From Macrothele yani (Eukaryota > Arthropoda > Arachnida > Araneae > Macrothelidae): DNA of 64,000 nt. The DNA lies in NCBI GenBank assembly GCA_039090855.1, contig CM076997.1:166128709-166192708 (forward strand), in the 5' to 3' direction. The translations under genes and the position numbers were made by a program. Position 1 is the stretch's first letter. Every line of letters begins with the position of its first letter. The notes beneath the pieces are model-generated. The model saw only the letters and a program-made list of their open reading frames with translations. It made no database searches and was not told the DNA's origin. This document shows, piece by piece, positions 35,537-46,097 of this stretch.

Positions 35537-36588
35537 TCAGTATTTCGTTGGGCCACCTTTTTTCTTTAATACTGCGTCGATTCTTCGTGGCATGGACTCC
35601 ACGATATGTTGATTGGTAGTTTGTGGAATCTGAGACCATGCTTGATCAATAGCACTTTCCAGAAGTGTGAGATTGCAGGGTTGTGGATCCAGCAGTCTGA
35701 TGGCTCGTTCAACTTCATCCCACAAATTATCAATGGGGTGGAGATCTGGAGTTTGTGGGGACCACCTAAGCAAAATAAACTCCCTGGCATGTTCCTGAAA
35801 CCAATCCTGTACAATACGAGCACTATGGCAGGACGCATTATCTTGTTGAAAGTAGCCATCGCCATTGGGATAAACCATCCACATGACAGGATGCACTTGG
35901 TCCGCAACGATGTTGAGATATCATGTGCCAGTCAGACATTGATCAACACGAATTAAAAAGCCCAAAGCATGACAGGAACACATTCCCCAAACCATAACGT
36001 AGCCTCCACCAGCATGAAGGGTTGTAGCAATGCATTTGTGTTCTTGCTTTCGTGCTGTTTCCGCCAAATTCTCACTCTGCCATCGGCATGGTGCAACTGA
36101 AAATGTGATTCATCGGACCACATAATTTATTTCCAATTATCGACTGTCCAATCTTTGTGATCCTCTGCGAACTGGAGAAGTTTTCTCTTGTTAACTGTAG
36201 ACAGCAAAGGCATTCGAACAGGCCTTCGGCTGCCATATCCCATCCGATGCAGTGCACGGCGAACAGTGCGTGAAGAGATCATTTGAGGGGATCCTTGATT
36301 AAGATGGTCTGTAATTTGCTGCACTCTTGCCTTTCTGTTGTCTGTTATCAGTCTGGGCACTCTCCGTTCCAACCGAGCAATCACTAGTCAACGAAGACCA
36401 CACGTTGCACGTAGAGACCCAGTTTTTTGGCTGACAATCCAGTCTTTAAACATTTTAACAACAACTGCTCTGGAACATTTCACGAATGCGGCGGTTTTGG
36501 TGATACTCGCTCCATGGCTCCGAGCTCCTACAATCATCCGACGTTGAAAGTCCTTCAAATCACATTTTTCACCCATCTTGTCACCCAA
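35537..36588 (-). pseudogene. Broken Tc1-like transposase (family D)
   Basis: The start at 36588 gives MGDKMGEKCDLKDFQRRMIV, then TKTAAFVKCSRAVVVKMFKD, the first helix-turn-helix. The next block (36384-36127) reads ARLERRVPRLITDNRKARVQ and SRTVRRALHRMGYGSRRPVR. The last block (35896-35537) contains QQDNASCHSARIVQDWFQEH (second Asp), TPDLHPIDNLWDEVERAIRL and the C-terminal RRIDAVLKKKGGPTKY. The catalytic Glu position reads IDN where IEN or IEH is usual. Several frameshifts lie between 36127 and 35900. The SINE sits immediately after the stop codon, so it did not cause the loss. Confidence 0.88.
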
Positions 36589-36726
36589 AAATGACTTCTA
36601 CTACTGTCGAAAGCACTAAGCTTTCCCTTTTTATACTAGCCTCGCCGTCTGGCGGCAACAGCGTGCAGCAATAGCTGATTTGCTTAGAACTGTCAGGGGG
36701 TCATACTAAAGTGGCCCCTCAGTGTA

Positions 36727-36904
36727 TAATAGAATACAATAAATTAAAAAAAGATCAACAAACCTGGCAAATGGATCATGTATGATAAAAACATTGCTAG
36801 ATCTTTTGCAAATTGTTTCCCATCCAAGTGCACACTGTTTACAGTTCTATTTTTGGTTTTTTAACTCCAGCAAGTAACGTCCAGTTTCATACACACGAAA
36901 CACA
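36727..36904. other. Unassigned spacer
   Basis: Short AT-rich spacer; nothing recognised. Confidence 0.3.
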
Positions 36905-37064
36905 CACATCATCATCATCACCATTGTCAACCATTAGTAATACACTCCTAGATGGTGTCCCCTAGCATTTTGCACAATTCTGTGTCTTGAGACAGTCACT
37001 TCCATGTCACGCCCGCATGCTTTTGAATTGCATCCACATAGCTGCCACGTGGAGATGTGTGGAT
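36905..37064 (-). mobile_element. RTE-like LINE 3' tail fragment, type 2
   Basis: On the minus strand the sequence encodes an AGVTWK-type end: GCATGCGGGCGTGACATGGA is followed by AATGGTTGACAATGGTGATG and a GATGATGATG tail. It matches the position of the C-terminus and tail of the 25-30 kb LINEs but is diverged from them, so it comes from a related family. Only about 160 bases remain. Confidence 0.7.
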
Positions 37065-37252
37065 AAATATATATCTATCATCAGCATCATCATTGGCAGC
37101 TATTATCAACCCACCTCTGGATGAATTTCCCCCCAAATTTATTGTGTATCTTTATTGAGGCTGTCTCCTCCATAACACTCCGCCATGCTTTCGGATTTAA
37201 TCCACCTATCTCCCACGAGGTCTTCTTGTGGACTTTTTCTCTCCCTAGGAAT
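37065..37252 (-). mobile_element. RTE-like LINE 3' tail fragment, type 1
   Basis: On the minus strand GGATTCCTAGGGAGAGAAAA, GGGAGATAGGTGGATTAAAT and GGTGGGTTGATAATAGCTGC align in order with the last 190 bases of the LINEs at 27.5 and 30.7 kb. The encoded end FIQRWVDNSCQ corresponds to FVQQWIDNG. It abuts the type 2 fragment in the same orientation. Confidence 0.75.
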
Positions 37253-37477
37253 CCAGTATACAATTTCGGTTGTTCATAGCTGGCCCGTTCTTCTGGCAAC
37301 ATATCAAGCAACATATCAGGCAACAGGGCATGCAAACGATTAGCATTGCAGGGCATATGCAAATCATGTGCGACCGGCACGCCACCGAGAAGCACTATAT
37401 AAGAAAGGTGCACAGAAGGCGGGGAGTGTAAGTAGTGAAAGTGTGTTGTGCTGCCGGACCTGTGCGTGGGAAGCTTC

Positions 37478-38586
37478 CTGATACGGCAGTCATTCCAGCA
37501 CGTTTGAATACGGCAGTCATTCCAGCACGTTTGAATACGGCAGTCATTCCAGCACGTTTGAATACGGCAGTCATTCCAGCACGTTTCGGAGTTCGACAGA
37601 GGACGAATAGTGGCGTATCGCCACATCGGTTTATCGTACCGAGACATCGGCGCCCGTGTAGGACGACATCCAGCCACAATGAGGCGAGTATGGATTCGGT
37701 GGGTGCAGGAGGGACGGAAGGACCGACCTGAGTGATTGCCGCCGCCGCGGCACTCCACCGAACGAGAGGAACGGCATGTTGTGCGGCTGGCATTGACGGC
37801 TCGCACCGCCACACCAAGAACGTTAGCGCAGGAATTAGGGTGTGTTGCGCAACAACCTGTGCAGCACGTACCGTTCGACGTCGTCTCCAGGAACGGGGAA
37901 TTGTCACACGGTGCTCATTTCTCCGATTACCATTGAAGTTACACCACCGGCGAGTGCGGCGGCAGTAGGCCTTTAAACGCCGCACCTGCACTACGGAATG
38001 GCACGACATTGTCTTCTTCGACGAATCCCGCTTCTGGCTGCAATACCACAATGGTCGGATCCGCGTGTGGCGTCACCGCGGCGAGAGACAGTATGACGCC
38101 TGCATTATGCATTGCCATACCGGTCCGTCGCCTGGCGTTATGGATTTGGGCGCAATTGGGTATGAAACCCGCATTCCTCTGGTACGCATCTTCGGTACAC
38201 TCAACAGCCACCGCTACATCTCCGACGTTTTGGAGCCTGTAGTCCTCCATTACCTGCAGGACCTGCCAGCGGCCACGTTTCAACAGGACAATGCGTGCCC
38301 GCACGTGGCACTTATCATGCAACAATTCTTCACGGACCACCAGGGGTCACTGCTGCCGTGGCCCGCCTGTTTTCCCTATATGCCGCCCATCGAACACGTC
38401 TGGTAGCTGATCGGTAACCTAGTTTCCCGGCAAGCACCACCCGCGGCTACGCCTGATGAACTGTGGCAACGTGTGGAAGCAGCCTGGACCGACATACCCC
38501 AAGCCCACATCCAAAGCATCTTTTGTTTGATGCCGCGGCGTGTAGGGGCCGTTATTGCCAGCCATGGGAGCCACACGATCTATTGA
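37478..38586 (+). pseudogene. Broken Tc1-like DD34E transposase (family F)
   Basis: Translation from about 37565 reads RQSFQHVSEFDRGRIVAYRH, then IGLSYRDIGARVGRHPATMR and RVWIRWVQEGRK, a clear Tc1 helix-turn-helix, ended by TGA near 37729. The frame shifts, and the catalytic part reads DIVFFDESRFWLQYHNGRIR (first Asp), YISDVLEPVVLHYLQDLPAA and FQQDNACPH (second Asp). MPPIEHVW (Glu) follows, with 34 residues between second Asp and Glu. A TAG follows at 38404. The C-terminus ends RRVGAVIASHGSHTIY. A 27-bp tandem repeat at the N-terminus adds in-frame stops. Confidence 0.88.
37480..37587 (+). repeat. 27-bp tandem repeat, four units, in the transposase 5' end
   Basis: ATACGGCAGTCATTCCAGCA starts at 37481, 37508, 37535 and 37562 with essentially no differences between units. 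Each unit joint introduces GTTTGAATA, which is a stop in the transposase frame. Confidence 0.95.
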
Positions 38587-38721
38587 TGTCTGCGTGCTCC
38601 GCAAGTCGCACGGGCCTGTAAGCTCAATCATTTCATCTTTGTATCTGTTGTTATGTGTCCAGTAAATCTGGCTTTGCTATCTCGCGTCCTTCATGGTGTT
38701 GCATTTTGGGTAGCCAGCAGT

Positions 38722-39529
38722 GTATCTTCAATCTGGAATGACAACCTCATGATGTCACAAAACGTTTTCGACTGGAATCTCAATATAGTTTTAAACTTTT
38801 TCTGCTACAGTCCGTCTATGTTATAAAGGTCTTCCACCACTATCTCGAGAGGAAAGGGACCCTTTCGTTTTTACAAAAAAAAAAAAAAAAAAAAAAAGAT
38901 TGACCATTGCGATATCAGTTGTCATTGCATGCTTCGGTATCTTGCCTTCGTCCTGGTTTCTGTCAGCATGTCGTGTTGCATTAATGCACTCTCTGTAAAT
39001 CTTCATTCTTTTGTCCACCATGACCATTAACGTCTCGTTCAAATGATTGCTTGTTCATGTTCTGTTATGTCTCTTATTCCTTTCTCTATCCACTGGTAAA
39101 AATATTTTCCTTCCAAGTTCCCACAGCTTTTAATTGCATAGCCAGACAAAATATAAATTTCAATTCAATTCAATGCAATTCATGTACTCATCTGTTTATT
39201 ACGTGTTCTTTTCACCTTTAAGGAATGGTAACAAGCCTTGTAACAATCACCCGGATCCTATACTTTGTGTCGTCTTCACTTTGTTTCTAGAATGCTGGCT
39301 ACATTTTCAGCATCGCTAGCCAATTTAGGCTGCAAGCTACGCTTTTGTACATATAGTCCCTAAAGAGCCTGTAAAGCTCAGTAATAAATATAACTCGTCA
39401 TTCTTTGGAATAGTTCAAGGGGTGGTAATTCTCTCCAGCAATATTTTCTATTACACAAGGAGTGTCTAAATTGTTTGGCAAAACATTGAGAACGTGGCCT
39501 TCCGCACGTTCCGATGAAGAAAGCATTAC
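38722..39529. other. Unassigned sequence with a poly-A run
   Basis: It contains a run of more than 20 adenines near 38874-38897 and a CAATTCAATTCAATGCAATT stretch near 39159. No gene or defined element. Confidence 0.3.
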
Positions 39530-40600
39530 ACCGATGAGCTTTTACATTATGACCACCTACCAAATAAGTTGTAAGACGCAATTTGCCCAGCAAAACAGCG
39601 GCCACTCGGCGAGGCATTGATTTAATAAGGTGCGGATAGGTATCGTGGCGTATCTGGTACTATAATGTCAATAGCAGGTCCTGCACTTTCCGCATATTTC
39701 GGGGTGGTGGTGATTTAGCGTGAACCCGCTTTTTCCACGTGGTGCCACAAATGTTCGATTGGGTTCATGTCACGCGAATTTGGAGGCCAGGTCATTAACA
39801 GAAAGTTACAAGTTTGCTTCTCGAACCACTCCTAGTGTGAAATGGCCCATTACCCTAGTTGGTAATGGCCATCACCAGCAGGGAACACAGTTGCCATGAA
39901 TGGGGAAATTGGTCTACAGCAACGTTCACATACCTGGCAGCTGTAAGGGATTGTGCCATCGGGATAATGTGGCCTAAAGTGTCCCAAGAAAACATCGCCC
40001 ATAACATAACACCACCGCCGCCGACCTGTTTCCGCCCAACAGTGCATCCATGTGCCATAGCCTCCGTTTGTAATCGCGTATCCGCGCTCGGCCGTCTGCG
40101 TGATGCACCAGGAATCTAGATTGATCAGACCAGGCCACCTGCTTTCAATCATCCACAGTTCAATCTCGATTATCTTTAAGGACCATTTCATGTGTTGGCG
40201 ATGATGTGCAGTGAGCATGGAGATCCGGTTGGGTCTTCGGCCACGCAGGTCCGTTCGCAGAAGGCTGCGATGAAATGTTTGCTGTGTCACATTTCTCTGA
40301 TCACCACCACTGTTGTAGCTGCGGGTGATTTGTCGCATTCTTGCCCTGCGGTCGCTGTGAACAATGCGCGACAGTCTCCGCTCCCCTCTGGCATCAATGA
40401 GCAACGGACCACACACGGTTGGACAATGGTTCGTCATCTGGGCATGTGTGCACCAATTTCGATACGTACTCACTACGCATGTAGGAAGCACCTCAGATAT
40501 TTTACAAATTTCATACCTCTGCACAGGAAAACGCGCAACATTTCTACCTGTTTATTTCCGAATATTTGTGGCACACCACCAAATTCACCGTGTTTTTAAG
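39530..40600 (-). pseudogene. Badly decayed Tc1-like element and transposase (family G)
   Basis: The minus strand from 40524 reads RYEICKISEVLPTCVVSTYR, then LLIDARGERRLSRIVHSDRR and ARMRQITRSYN, the helix-turn-helix and GRPR-like region of Tc1 transposases. Later blocks include RGRRPNRISMLTAHHRQHMK, and in another frame VGGGGVMLWAMFSWDTLGHI and PMAQSLTAARYVNVAVDQFP. The residue corresponding to the second Asp is lost (HYQLG where HYQQD is expected). MNPIEHLW survives near 39760. The left end near 39541 reads TTTACATTATGACCACC, like a Tc1 TIR interior, but complete TIRs are not visible. Confidence 0.75.
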
Positions 40601-40732
40601 AAGCTGATATAGAAGAACGTTAACTTACTTCAAACTGGGCTGATCGAAATATCCACTGGTTCCTTGTTTCAGTAGTTGCTGTTCCATATCCATCAAGTAA
40701 TCCAAGTTTAAAATTACCGCTTCTTTAAATAC

Positions 40733-41980
40733 AGGCACACCGGACAAAAAATTAGTTAGCCCTAACAGAAATGACAGTAGCAAGTTACCGGTTGCACAGA
40801 GCTCGCCGTAATAGCAGAGAAATTGCAATGACGTTGACTACAGGATTATTTCTGTGTCGTGCGTTGGTGAAGAGCAAAGGGTGTGTTGAATTTAGTGTGC
40901 AATATGGGTCGTAAAACAGACGTTACTCTTTGGCGAAAAGGATGCTTCGCGTTTGGCCGTGCCCACAGACACAAAATGAATAAAATCGCCCAATTTTTTG
41001 GTGTGTCGAAGCGTATTATCCAACGGGTCTACAAATAGTGGTGTAGTTTGCAGTCAACTGAAAATCGGCGAAGCAATTGTGGCCGGAAAACAATTCTTAC
41101 CAACAGGGACCGCCGCCATGTTTCACGCCTGGTAACTCCAAATCGGTTGCCAACCGGACAACAATTGCCCCAAACAGTAATGAAAGTCCACTCCAACCAA
41201 TTTCCGAAATGACATTGCGACGAGAACGGCATGTGATTGACATCTGAAGCAGAGTAGCACGGAAGAGGCCTATTTTAACAAGTCACGTAGTCGCACGATA
41301 TCTATGGACTTAGAGGCACCAAAACTTTACTGTGGAGTACTGGAAACGAGTAATTTGATTTGATGAACTCCCGTTTTTGTTTGTACTCCAATGATGGGAG
41401 GCGACGAGTGCATTGCAGGCCCAATGAAGCCTTTAATCCTGGTTGTGTCGAAGGTGTTCAAGCTGGAGGGGTTTTTGTGATGATTTGGGGATGTTTTTCA
41501 TACCACGAAATGGGCCCTCTCGTTGCATTGGCGATGAATTTGAACCTGAATGCGTACTTCCACATTCTGAATGACGAAGTGTTGCCCTACATCTCCAGGA
41601 GTAGCATTATATTGCCACTCCTGTCTTCCAAGACGATAATTGCTGGGTGCACAAGGCTAAAACTGTGTCTGAGTAGCACGACGAACAATCAGCAACATTT
41701 TCTCCCCTTGAATGGTCTGCCAAATCCCCAGATATAAATTCTACTGAAAATCTGTGGGATTATTTGGAATAAAAAGTGAAACGCCGGAATAAACACCCAC
41801 GTACTCTGGCGGAACTTTGGGACCAATAGGCGCACGAGTGGCTGGAAATCGATGTTCAATGCATCCGCAACCTTGTGGAGTATACCACACCGGACTCATG
41901 CTGTTATCAAGGCAAGAAGCGCCATCACCAGTTATTAGGTAAGTTCTGACAGTTGTGACTGAATTTTTGTCCGGTGTGTT
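40733..41980 (+). mobile_element. Tc1-like element, family E, full-length copy
   Basis: The left end CAGGCACACCGGACAAAAAA, followed by TTAGTTA, pairs with the right end, which read inward has ACACACCGGACAAAAATTCA. TA lies at 40731-40732 and 41981-41982. The length of about 1.25 kb is typical. A shortened relative lies at 50824-51663 on the other strand. Confidence 0.88.
40904..41949 (+). pseudogene. Broken Tc1-like transposase (family E)
   Basis: The start at 40904 gives MGRKTDVTLWRKGCFAFGRA, then HRHKMNKIAQFFGVSKRIIQ and RVYK before a stop. This is a good first helix-turn-helix and sets the start codon. Further blocks are NCGRKTILTNRDRRHVSRLV, VIWFDE in place of the first Asp motif, GGVFVMIWGCFSYHEMGPLV, DDNCWVHKAK and SPDINSTENLWDYLE, which keeps the Glu. 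The last part, VKRRNKHPRTLAELWDQ, continues to GKF at 41949. Many frameshifts separate the blocks. Confidence 0.82.
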
Positions 41981-41999
41981 TAACATAGCAATTAGTGAA

Positions 42000-42634
42000 G
42001 ATTTAATCTGCTCTCAATCGCAACAAAGGTAAATGAGTTCGTCTTATTTGACGATGAAATAAATTCAAAATGTCAGTATCTTCTTTCCTAGGAGAAGGAA
42101 ATTGATGCTTCAAATAGCACAATGAGATTTCTGTTCAAATTGGAATGTACACTGAAATGACAAATTGTTCGGCACACTTAAATATTACCGTGTTGCACCT
42201 CCATTGGCCTGCACAACAGATCGAATTCGTAGGCGCATTGAGCACACGAGAAGCTGGAAATGTCGCCCCGGAATGTTGTACTATGCGGAAAAGATTGAGA
42301 TGTGCAGTTGCTCCAAATTGTACGGGGAACTAATCCCTCATAGAGCATCGTGTTTCATATCTTCCCAGATATGAAACATGCAGTTTATATCGGGAGATGT
42401 GAAGGAAATTGAAGCAAAGAAAGTCGTCGACATGTTCCGAGAAAAATGCATGTCTCATTAGAAACCTGGAAGTGGATGGATGTGTTCATCGGCCACATGA
42501 TTAACCATAACCAAGCAGTGGTGAATGTCGGTCGGTAATGATGTTCCTATACGGCGAAGAGTGCAGATGTTCTTTTATGAGTATCATAAAAAAGCATTCA
42601 TATACGCCGAGGAGCATCAGAGGAGCTATTCATT
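42000..42634. other. Probable unclassified transposon remnant
   Basis: GTTGCACCTCCATTGGCCTG and AATTCGTAGGCGCATTGAGC near 42190-42240 resemble the 3' non-coding edges of minus-strand Tc1 elements seen elsewhere here, and the stretch is less AT-rich than its neighbours. No transposase block could be identified, so I leave it unclassified. Confidence 0.3.
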
Positions 42635-43155
42635 GTGGGTTTGGTCTTTGGCTGTTGAAAACCATTAGCGACAGAGTTCGATACGTAGCGCATGTGGTCT
42701 GTGGCTTTGAAGTCCAATAGCAACATGATCTTTGGCTGTTGAAGCCCATTACTAACATGGACCGACACGTGGCGAATTTGGTCTTCGGCTGTTCAAAACC
42801 ATTAGGCGCAGTGGTCTAAGCAAAGGCTTATGACCATTCGTCCGAGAAGGGTCCGGGTTCGAATCCCGATGAGGCCTGGATGTTGTGTTTGTCTTACTGC
42901 ACTGACTCTCTCCCTTCCCTGAAACCAGCGACCCTAAATTAGTGACGGGCGACTGCTTATAGCCCATTAAGGTGCTCACGCTGGTCGTTAAACCTTCAAT
43001 CAAAAAAAAAAACATTAGCGATAGGTTCCTATATATAGCGCGTTTGGTCTTTGGATGATGAAGTTCATTAGCGACATGGTCCGATACGTGGCGCGTTTGG
43101 TCTTTGGCTGTTGAAGCCCATTAGCGACAAAGTCCGATACGTAGCGTGTTTGGAA
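42635..43155. repeat. 53-bp minisatellite interrupted by a SINE
   Basis: The phrase TTTGGTCTTTGGCTGTTGAA recurs in a unit containing CATTAGCGACA and GATACGTAGCGC. Landmark GGTCT positions are 42643, 42696, 42727 (a shortened unit), 42780, then after the SINE 43046, 43099 and a final partial unit at 43152. Complete units are exactly 53 bases. Confidence 0.85.
42805..43010 (+). repeat. tRNA-derived SINE (family 1) inside the 53-bp minisatellite
   Basis: It starts GCGCAGTGGTCTAAGCAAAG, has an intact B-box region GGGTTCGAATCCCGATG and ends GGTCGTTAAACCTTCAATCA with an A run. Flanking AACCATTAG on the left and AACATTAG on the right are a probable target duplication. The first bases of the tRNA head are missing. 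Confidence 0.88.
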
Positions 43156-43593
43156 ATGATGTGATATTCCCCGTATCAGATCATTTCCTGCTTTTTGATT
43201 CGATATTACAGATGGTCCGATTTGTGATGGACTCGGCACACCTATTATAAATTTTGCAGTGAATTCCTGGGCTGTGTCCTGTCTGTTTTTTTGTACCATT
43301 GTCCATGTTGAAGTGATCCAGTTGCGTGATCAGAGCAGATGTTCTTAATTAGCTGGCGTTTTGACGTGCTACAGAGCTGAAAAACATTCAAGATGGTAAA
43401 GTTGCAGTGATATGTTGTATCCGTGTAGCTTAATTGGGAAACACCGCCCGGAGCAGAAGGATTCAATCTCGTCACCTGAAAAAATGTCTGTTTTTAGAGC
43501 ATCAATGTATACTTCAGCTACTTTTAAATGTTAGCCATAAGTAGTGTATATTTAACATTTTTGTAAGGATAGAATTCGTAGAACGTGGCCTGT
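43156..43593. other. Unassigned sequence
   Basis: Spacer between the minisatellite and the next SINE; nothing supported. Confidence 0.3.
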
Positions 43594-43808
43594 GACCCCC
43601 GGTGGTGCAGTGGTCTAAGCGATGGCTTCTGATCATTCATCCGAAAGGGGTCCGGGTTCGAATCCCGGTGAGTCATGGATGTTGTGCTTGCCTTACGGCA
43701 CTGGCTCCCTCCCTTCCTTGGAAGCAGTGACTCAAAAGTAGGGACGGGCGACTGCTTATAACCCATTGAGTTGCTCACGGTGGTCGTTAAACCTCCAATA
43801 AAAAAAAA
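43594..43808 (+). repeat. tRNA-derived SINE (family 1)
   Basis: Complete copy: head CCCCCGGTGGTGCAGTGGTC, B box GGGTTCGAATCCCGGTG, body CACTGGCTCCCTCCCTTCCT and tail GGTGGTCGTTAAACCTCCAA followed by A residues. Confidence 0.9.
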
Positions 43809-45176
43809 CTGGGCCTGCATGTAGGTAATTTTATTCCACATGGGATACGGGGAGGTTTGGGTTTCCCAGGGAAAAGTGAGTATATACACAATATGTGCGT
43901 GTGTTATCTCATTAATGCCATTTTATAATTCAAAAGATGCCCTTGGCTCTTTAGTTTTGTGTTCTTTGCACGTGAAATGTGTTTCTTTCAGTTCAGCTTG
44001 TACTCAGTATGTAAACAGAAAAATGTACTTTGGAAAAACATTCAAACTACTTAGTATTCGAAATCCCGCTAAGAGCTTTGCAGCTTTGACGTCATGTAGT
44101 ACATTTGACTCTGTTTATTTTCCTTTCCCCCTCTTCATATGAAATCAGAGATGCGATATGCGTTTTCTATACAATATGAATGACCGAATATGTAAAGCTA
44201 CTTTTCCAATTCATTTTTTCTATTTTCGAATGATAGCGTTATAAACTGAAAAGGTTTCAGAAGGGCACTTCTCTCAATTTCAATCAATTTATCTAAAGCA
44301 AAAATGTCTTATCGTTCTTATTTTTTCTTGTAGTCTCTTTCAAGATGAGAGAATTCTTTACCACTAATGACTTTGCTTTTTGTAAAAACATTTCACCAGC
44401 GCTATTTTGTGAATTTCTGCAGACGCGTAGCCCGTATGAAATGAAATAATCTTGAATAAATATTGGCTGTTATACATGTGACGGTTTATTTGAAAAGCAA
44501 GATCATAGAAATGTCTTTAGAAATGAGAATGTTCTTTCAGAAAACGTATGCTGATTTTTCTACCAATTGTCATGTCTTAAGGTTGCCGTGGATACTAAAA
44601 CAAAAAAACAAAATACAGATGAAACACAAGGAAATGTTTGCATACAGAAATATTAGATCTCACTGAATCTATTAATCGTCACAGGGTCCATTTCTGTTGA
44701 ATTTACAAATTCTTTTAAATTTATGAAAACTGAAAGAATTACATTTCCAGGCTGGGAATTGATGTAAAATTATAGGAAGGTGTTTTTGTCAAAATTTACA
44801 AAATCCAGTTTTAGTCACTGACATTTCTTTGTGTATCTTAATAACTTCAGCAAATTAAATTCCTGTAACACTTTTCTGTATGTGAAAAATTTGTGAAACC
44901 CATGGTGTGGTTTAAATAGGGCACAGTGTTCCCCTCAAGCGGGAGAAATGCTTTTATTTACCCTGATTTTTTCTTTTCATAAAAATCATCTTTAAAAAAA
45001 CTTTCCTTTTGAATTTGAAAGAATTCAAATCACGTGCTCATTACATTGGATAATTGGTTGTTGTCTTCCTTGTTGATGCATGAGAATGTGGATATTAATC
45101 ACAACGACCTCAGTTTAAAAAAGATGATCACTCACTTAAGTGTTCCATTTAGTAGCGTAAGAAGAAAATTTCCGGT
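43809..45176. other. Unassigned AT-rich sequence
   Basis: No supported gene or repeat in 1.4 kb. Confidence 0.3.
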
Positions 45177-45186
45177 TATTTCGTCT

Positions 45187-45409
45187 ATTTTTTTTATTTT
45201 TTATTGGAGGTTTAACGAACACCCTGAGCAACTTAATCGGTTATAAGCAGTCGTCCGTCCCTAATTTAGGGCCACTGGTTTCAGGAAAGGGAGAGAGCGA
45301 GGGCCGTAAGACAAACACAACACCCATACCTCACCGGGATTCGAACCCTGACCCCTTTCGAACGAATGATCAGAGGCCATCGCTTAGACCACTGTGCCAC
45401 CGGGGCGGC
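45187..45409 (-). repeat. tRNA-derived SINE (family 1) with 10-bp target duplication
   Basis: The tail complement TTATTGGAGGTTTAACGAAC leads to the head complement AGACCACTGTGCCACCGGGG. TATTTCGTCT at 45177-45186 is repeated exactly at 45410-45419. This is the cleanest insertion footprint outside the Tc1 case. Confidence 0.92.
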
Positions 45410-45419
45410 TATTTCGTCT

Positions 45420-46094
45420 TTCTGAAAGCTTTGAGCAATTTATTGGAAAGATATGAAATACGACGAACTGAGTACGGTGACAAATTGGGAGGATAGGACT
45501 CACACTAAACGTAAAATAGTTCTTTCGAAATTACTTTTAAATGCCTCGATTATAATAAATTATCCACAAGATTTGCAATATGACTTTCAGAATGCGAAGA
45601 AGCTAAGTTTTTGAATCAGTTCTGACATTTCCCATGTCCACCTTTTTTGTTGCTCATATTTTTGAATAAAGATATAAATACACTAGAGTGGAACGTGGCA
45701 TTTGTTTTTTGAAGAAAAAAAACTGCAAAATTTATATTTCATAGGCTATAAGTGAAGATGAATAATATTTTCATTTTTCCTTTCTACTCCAGATTTGTTT
45801 GACTATCAATTCCCTTCACGAATCTTTCGGACAATCCATATTTCTTTTCATAAGGTCATTTAAAAGTTCTGCTTATGCATTCGTCAGGCTTAAATACAGA
45901 TAATCCATTTTTGTACATGCCAAAATATTCTGGGAACTCTTTTGTAGCACTACATATCAAATGGGTAATGCTTTAGAATTTGTTTTAAGGAAACTTAAAA
46001 ATTCTTCAGAGGATTATATCACTGTGGACACTTTGTATCTGAAGTTTCTAAGAAAGATTTGGGTAGAGCGGCAATATTGAACGATGTTCTAAAC
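45420..46094. other. Unassigned AT-rich sequence
   Basis: No supported feature. Confidence 0.3.
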
Positions 46095-46097
46095 TTA

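Larger units (their letters stand above)
35274..36724 (-). mobile_element. Tc1-like element, family D, carrying a SINE insertion
   Basis: The left TIR is CACTGAGTGGCCACTTTATT and then ATGACCACC. The right, read inward, is CACTGAGGGGCCACTTTAGT and then ATGACCCCC. TA lies outside both ends (35272-35273 and 36725-36726). Without the 221-bp SINE and its duplicated target the element is about 1.22 kb, a standard Tc1 length. Confidence 0.92.
37253..38721 (+). mobile_element. GC-rich Tc1-like element, family F
   Basis: A right terminal repeat, read inward from 38721, is CACTGCTGGCTACCCAAAAT and then GCAACACCATGAAGG, next to TA at 38722. No matching left repeat was found; the left flank is a LINE tail, so the left end may be lost. 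The body is clearly GC-richer than its surroundings. CACTATATAAG near 37394 resembles a TATA box. Confidence 0.7.

Noticed and set aside
37090..37812. 240-codon minus-strand open frame with TCWNDCRIQ repeats
   Set aside because: It is antisense to the family F transposase and its 27-bp repeat; only its last 50 codons reflect a real LINE tail.
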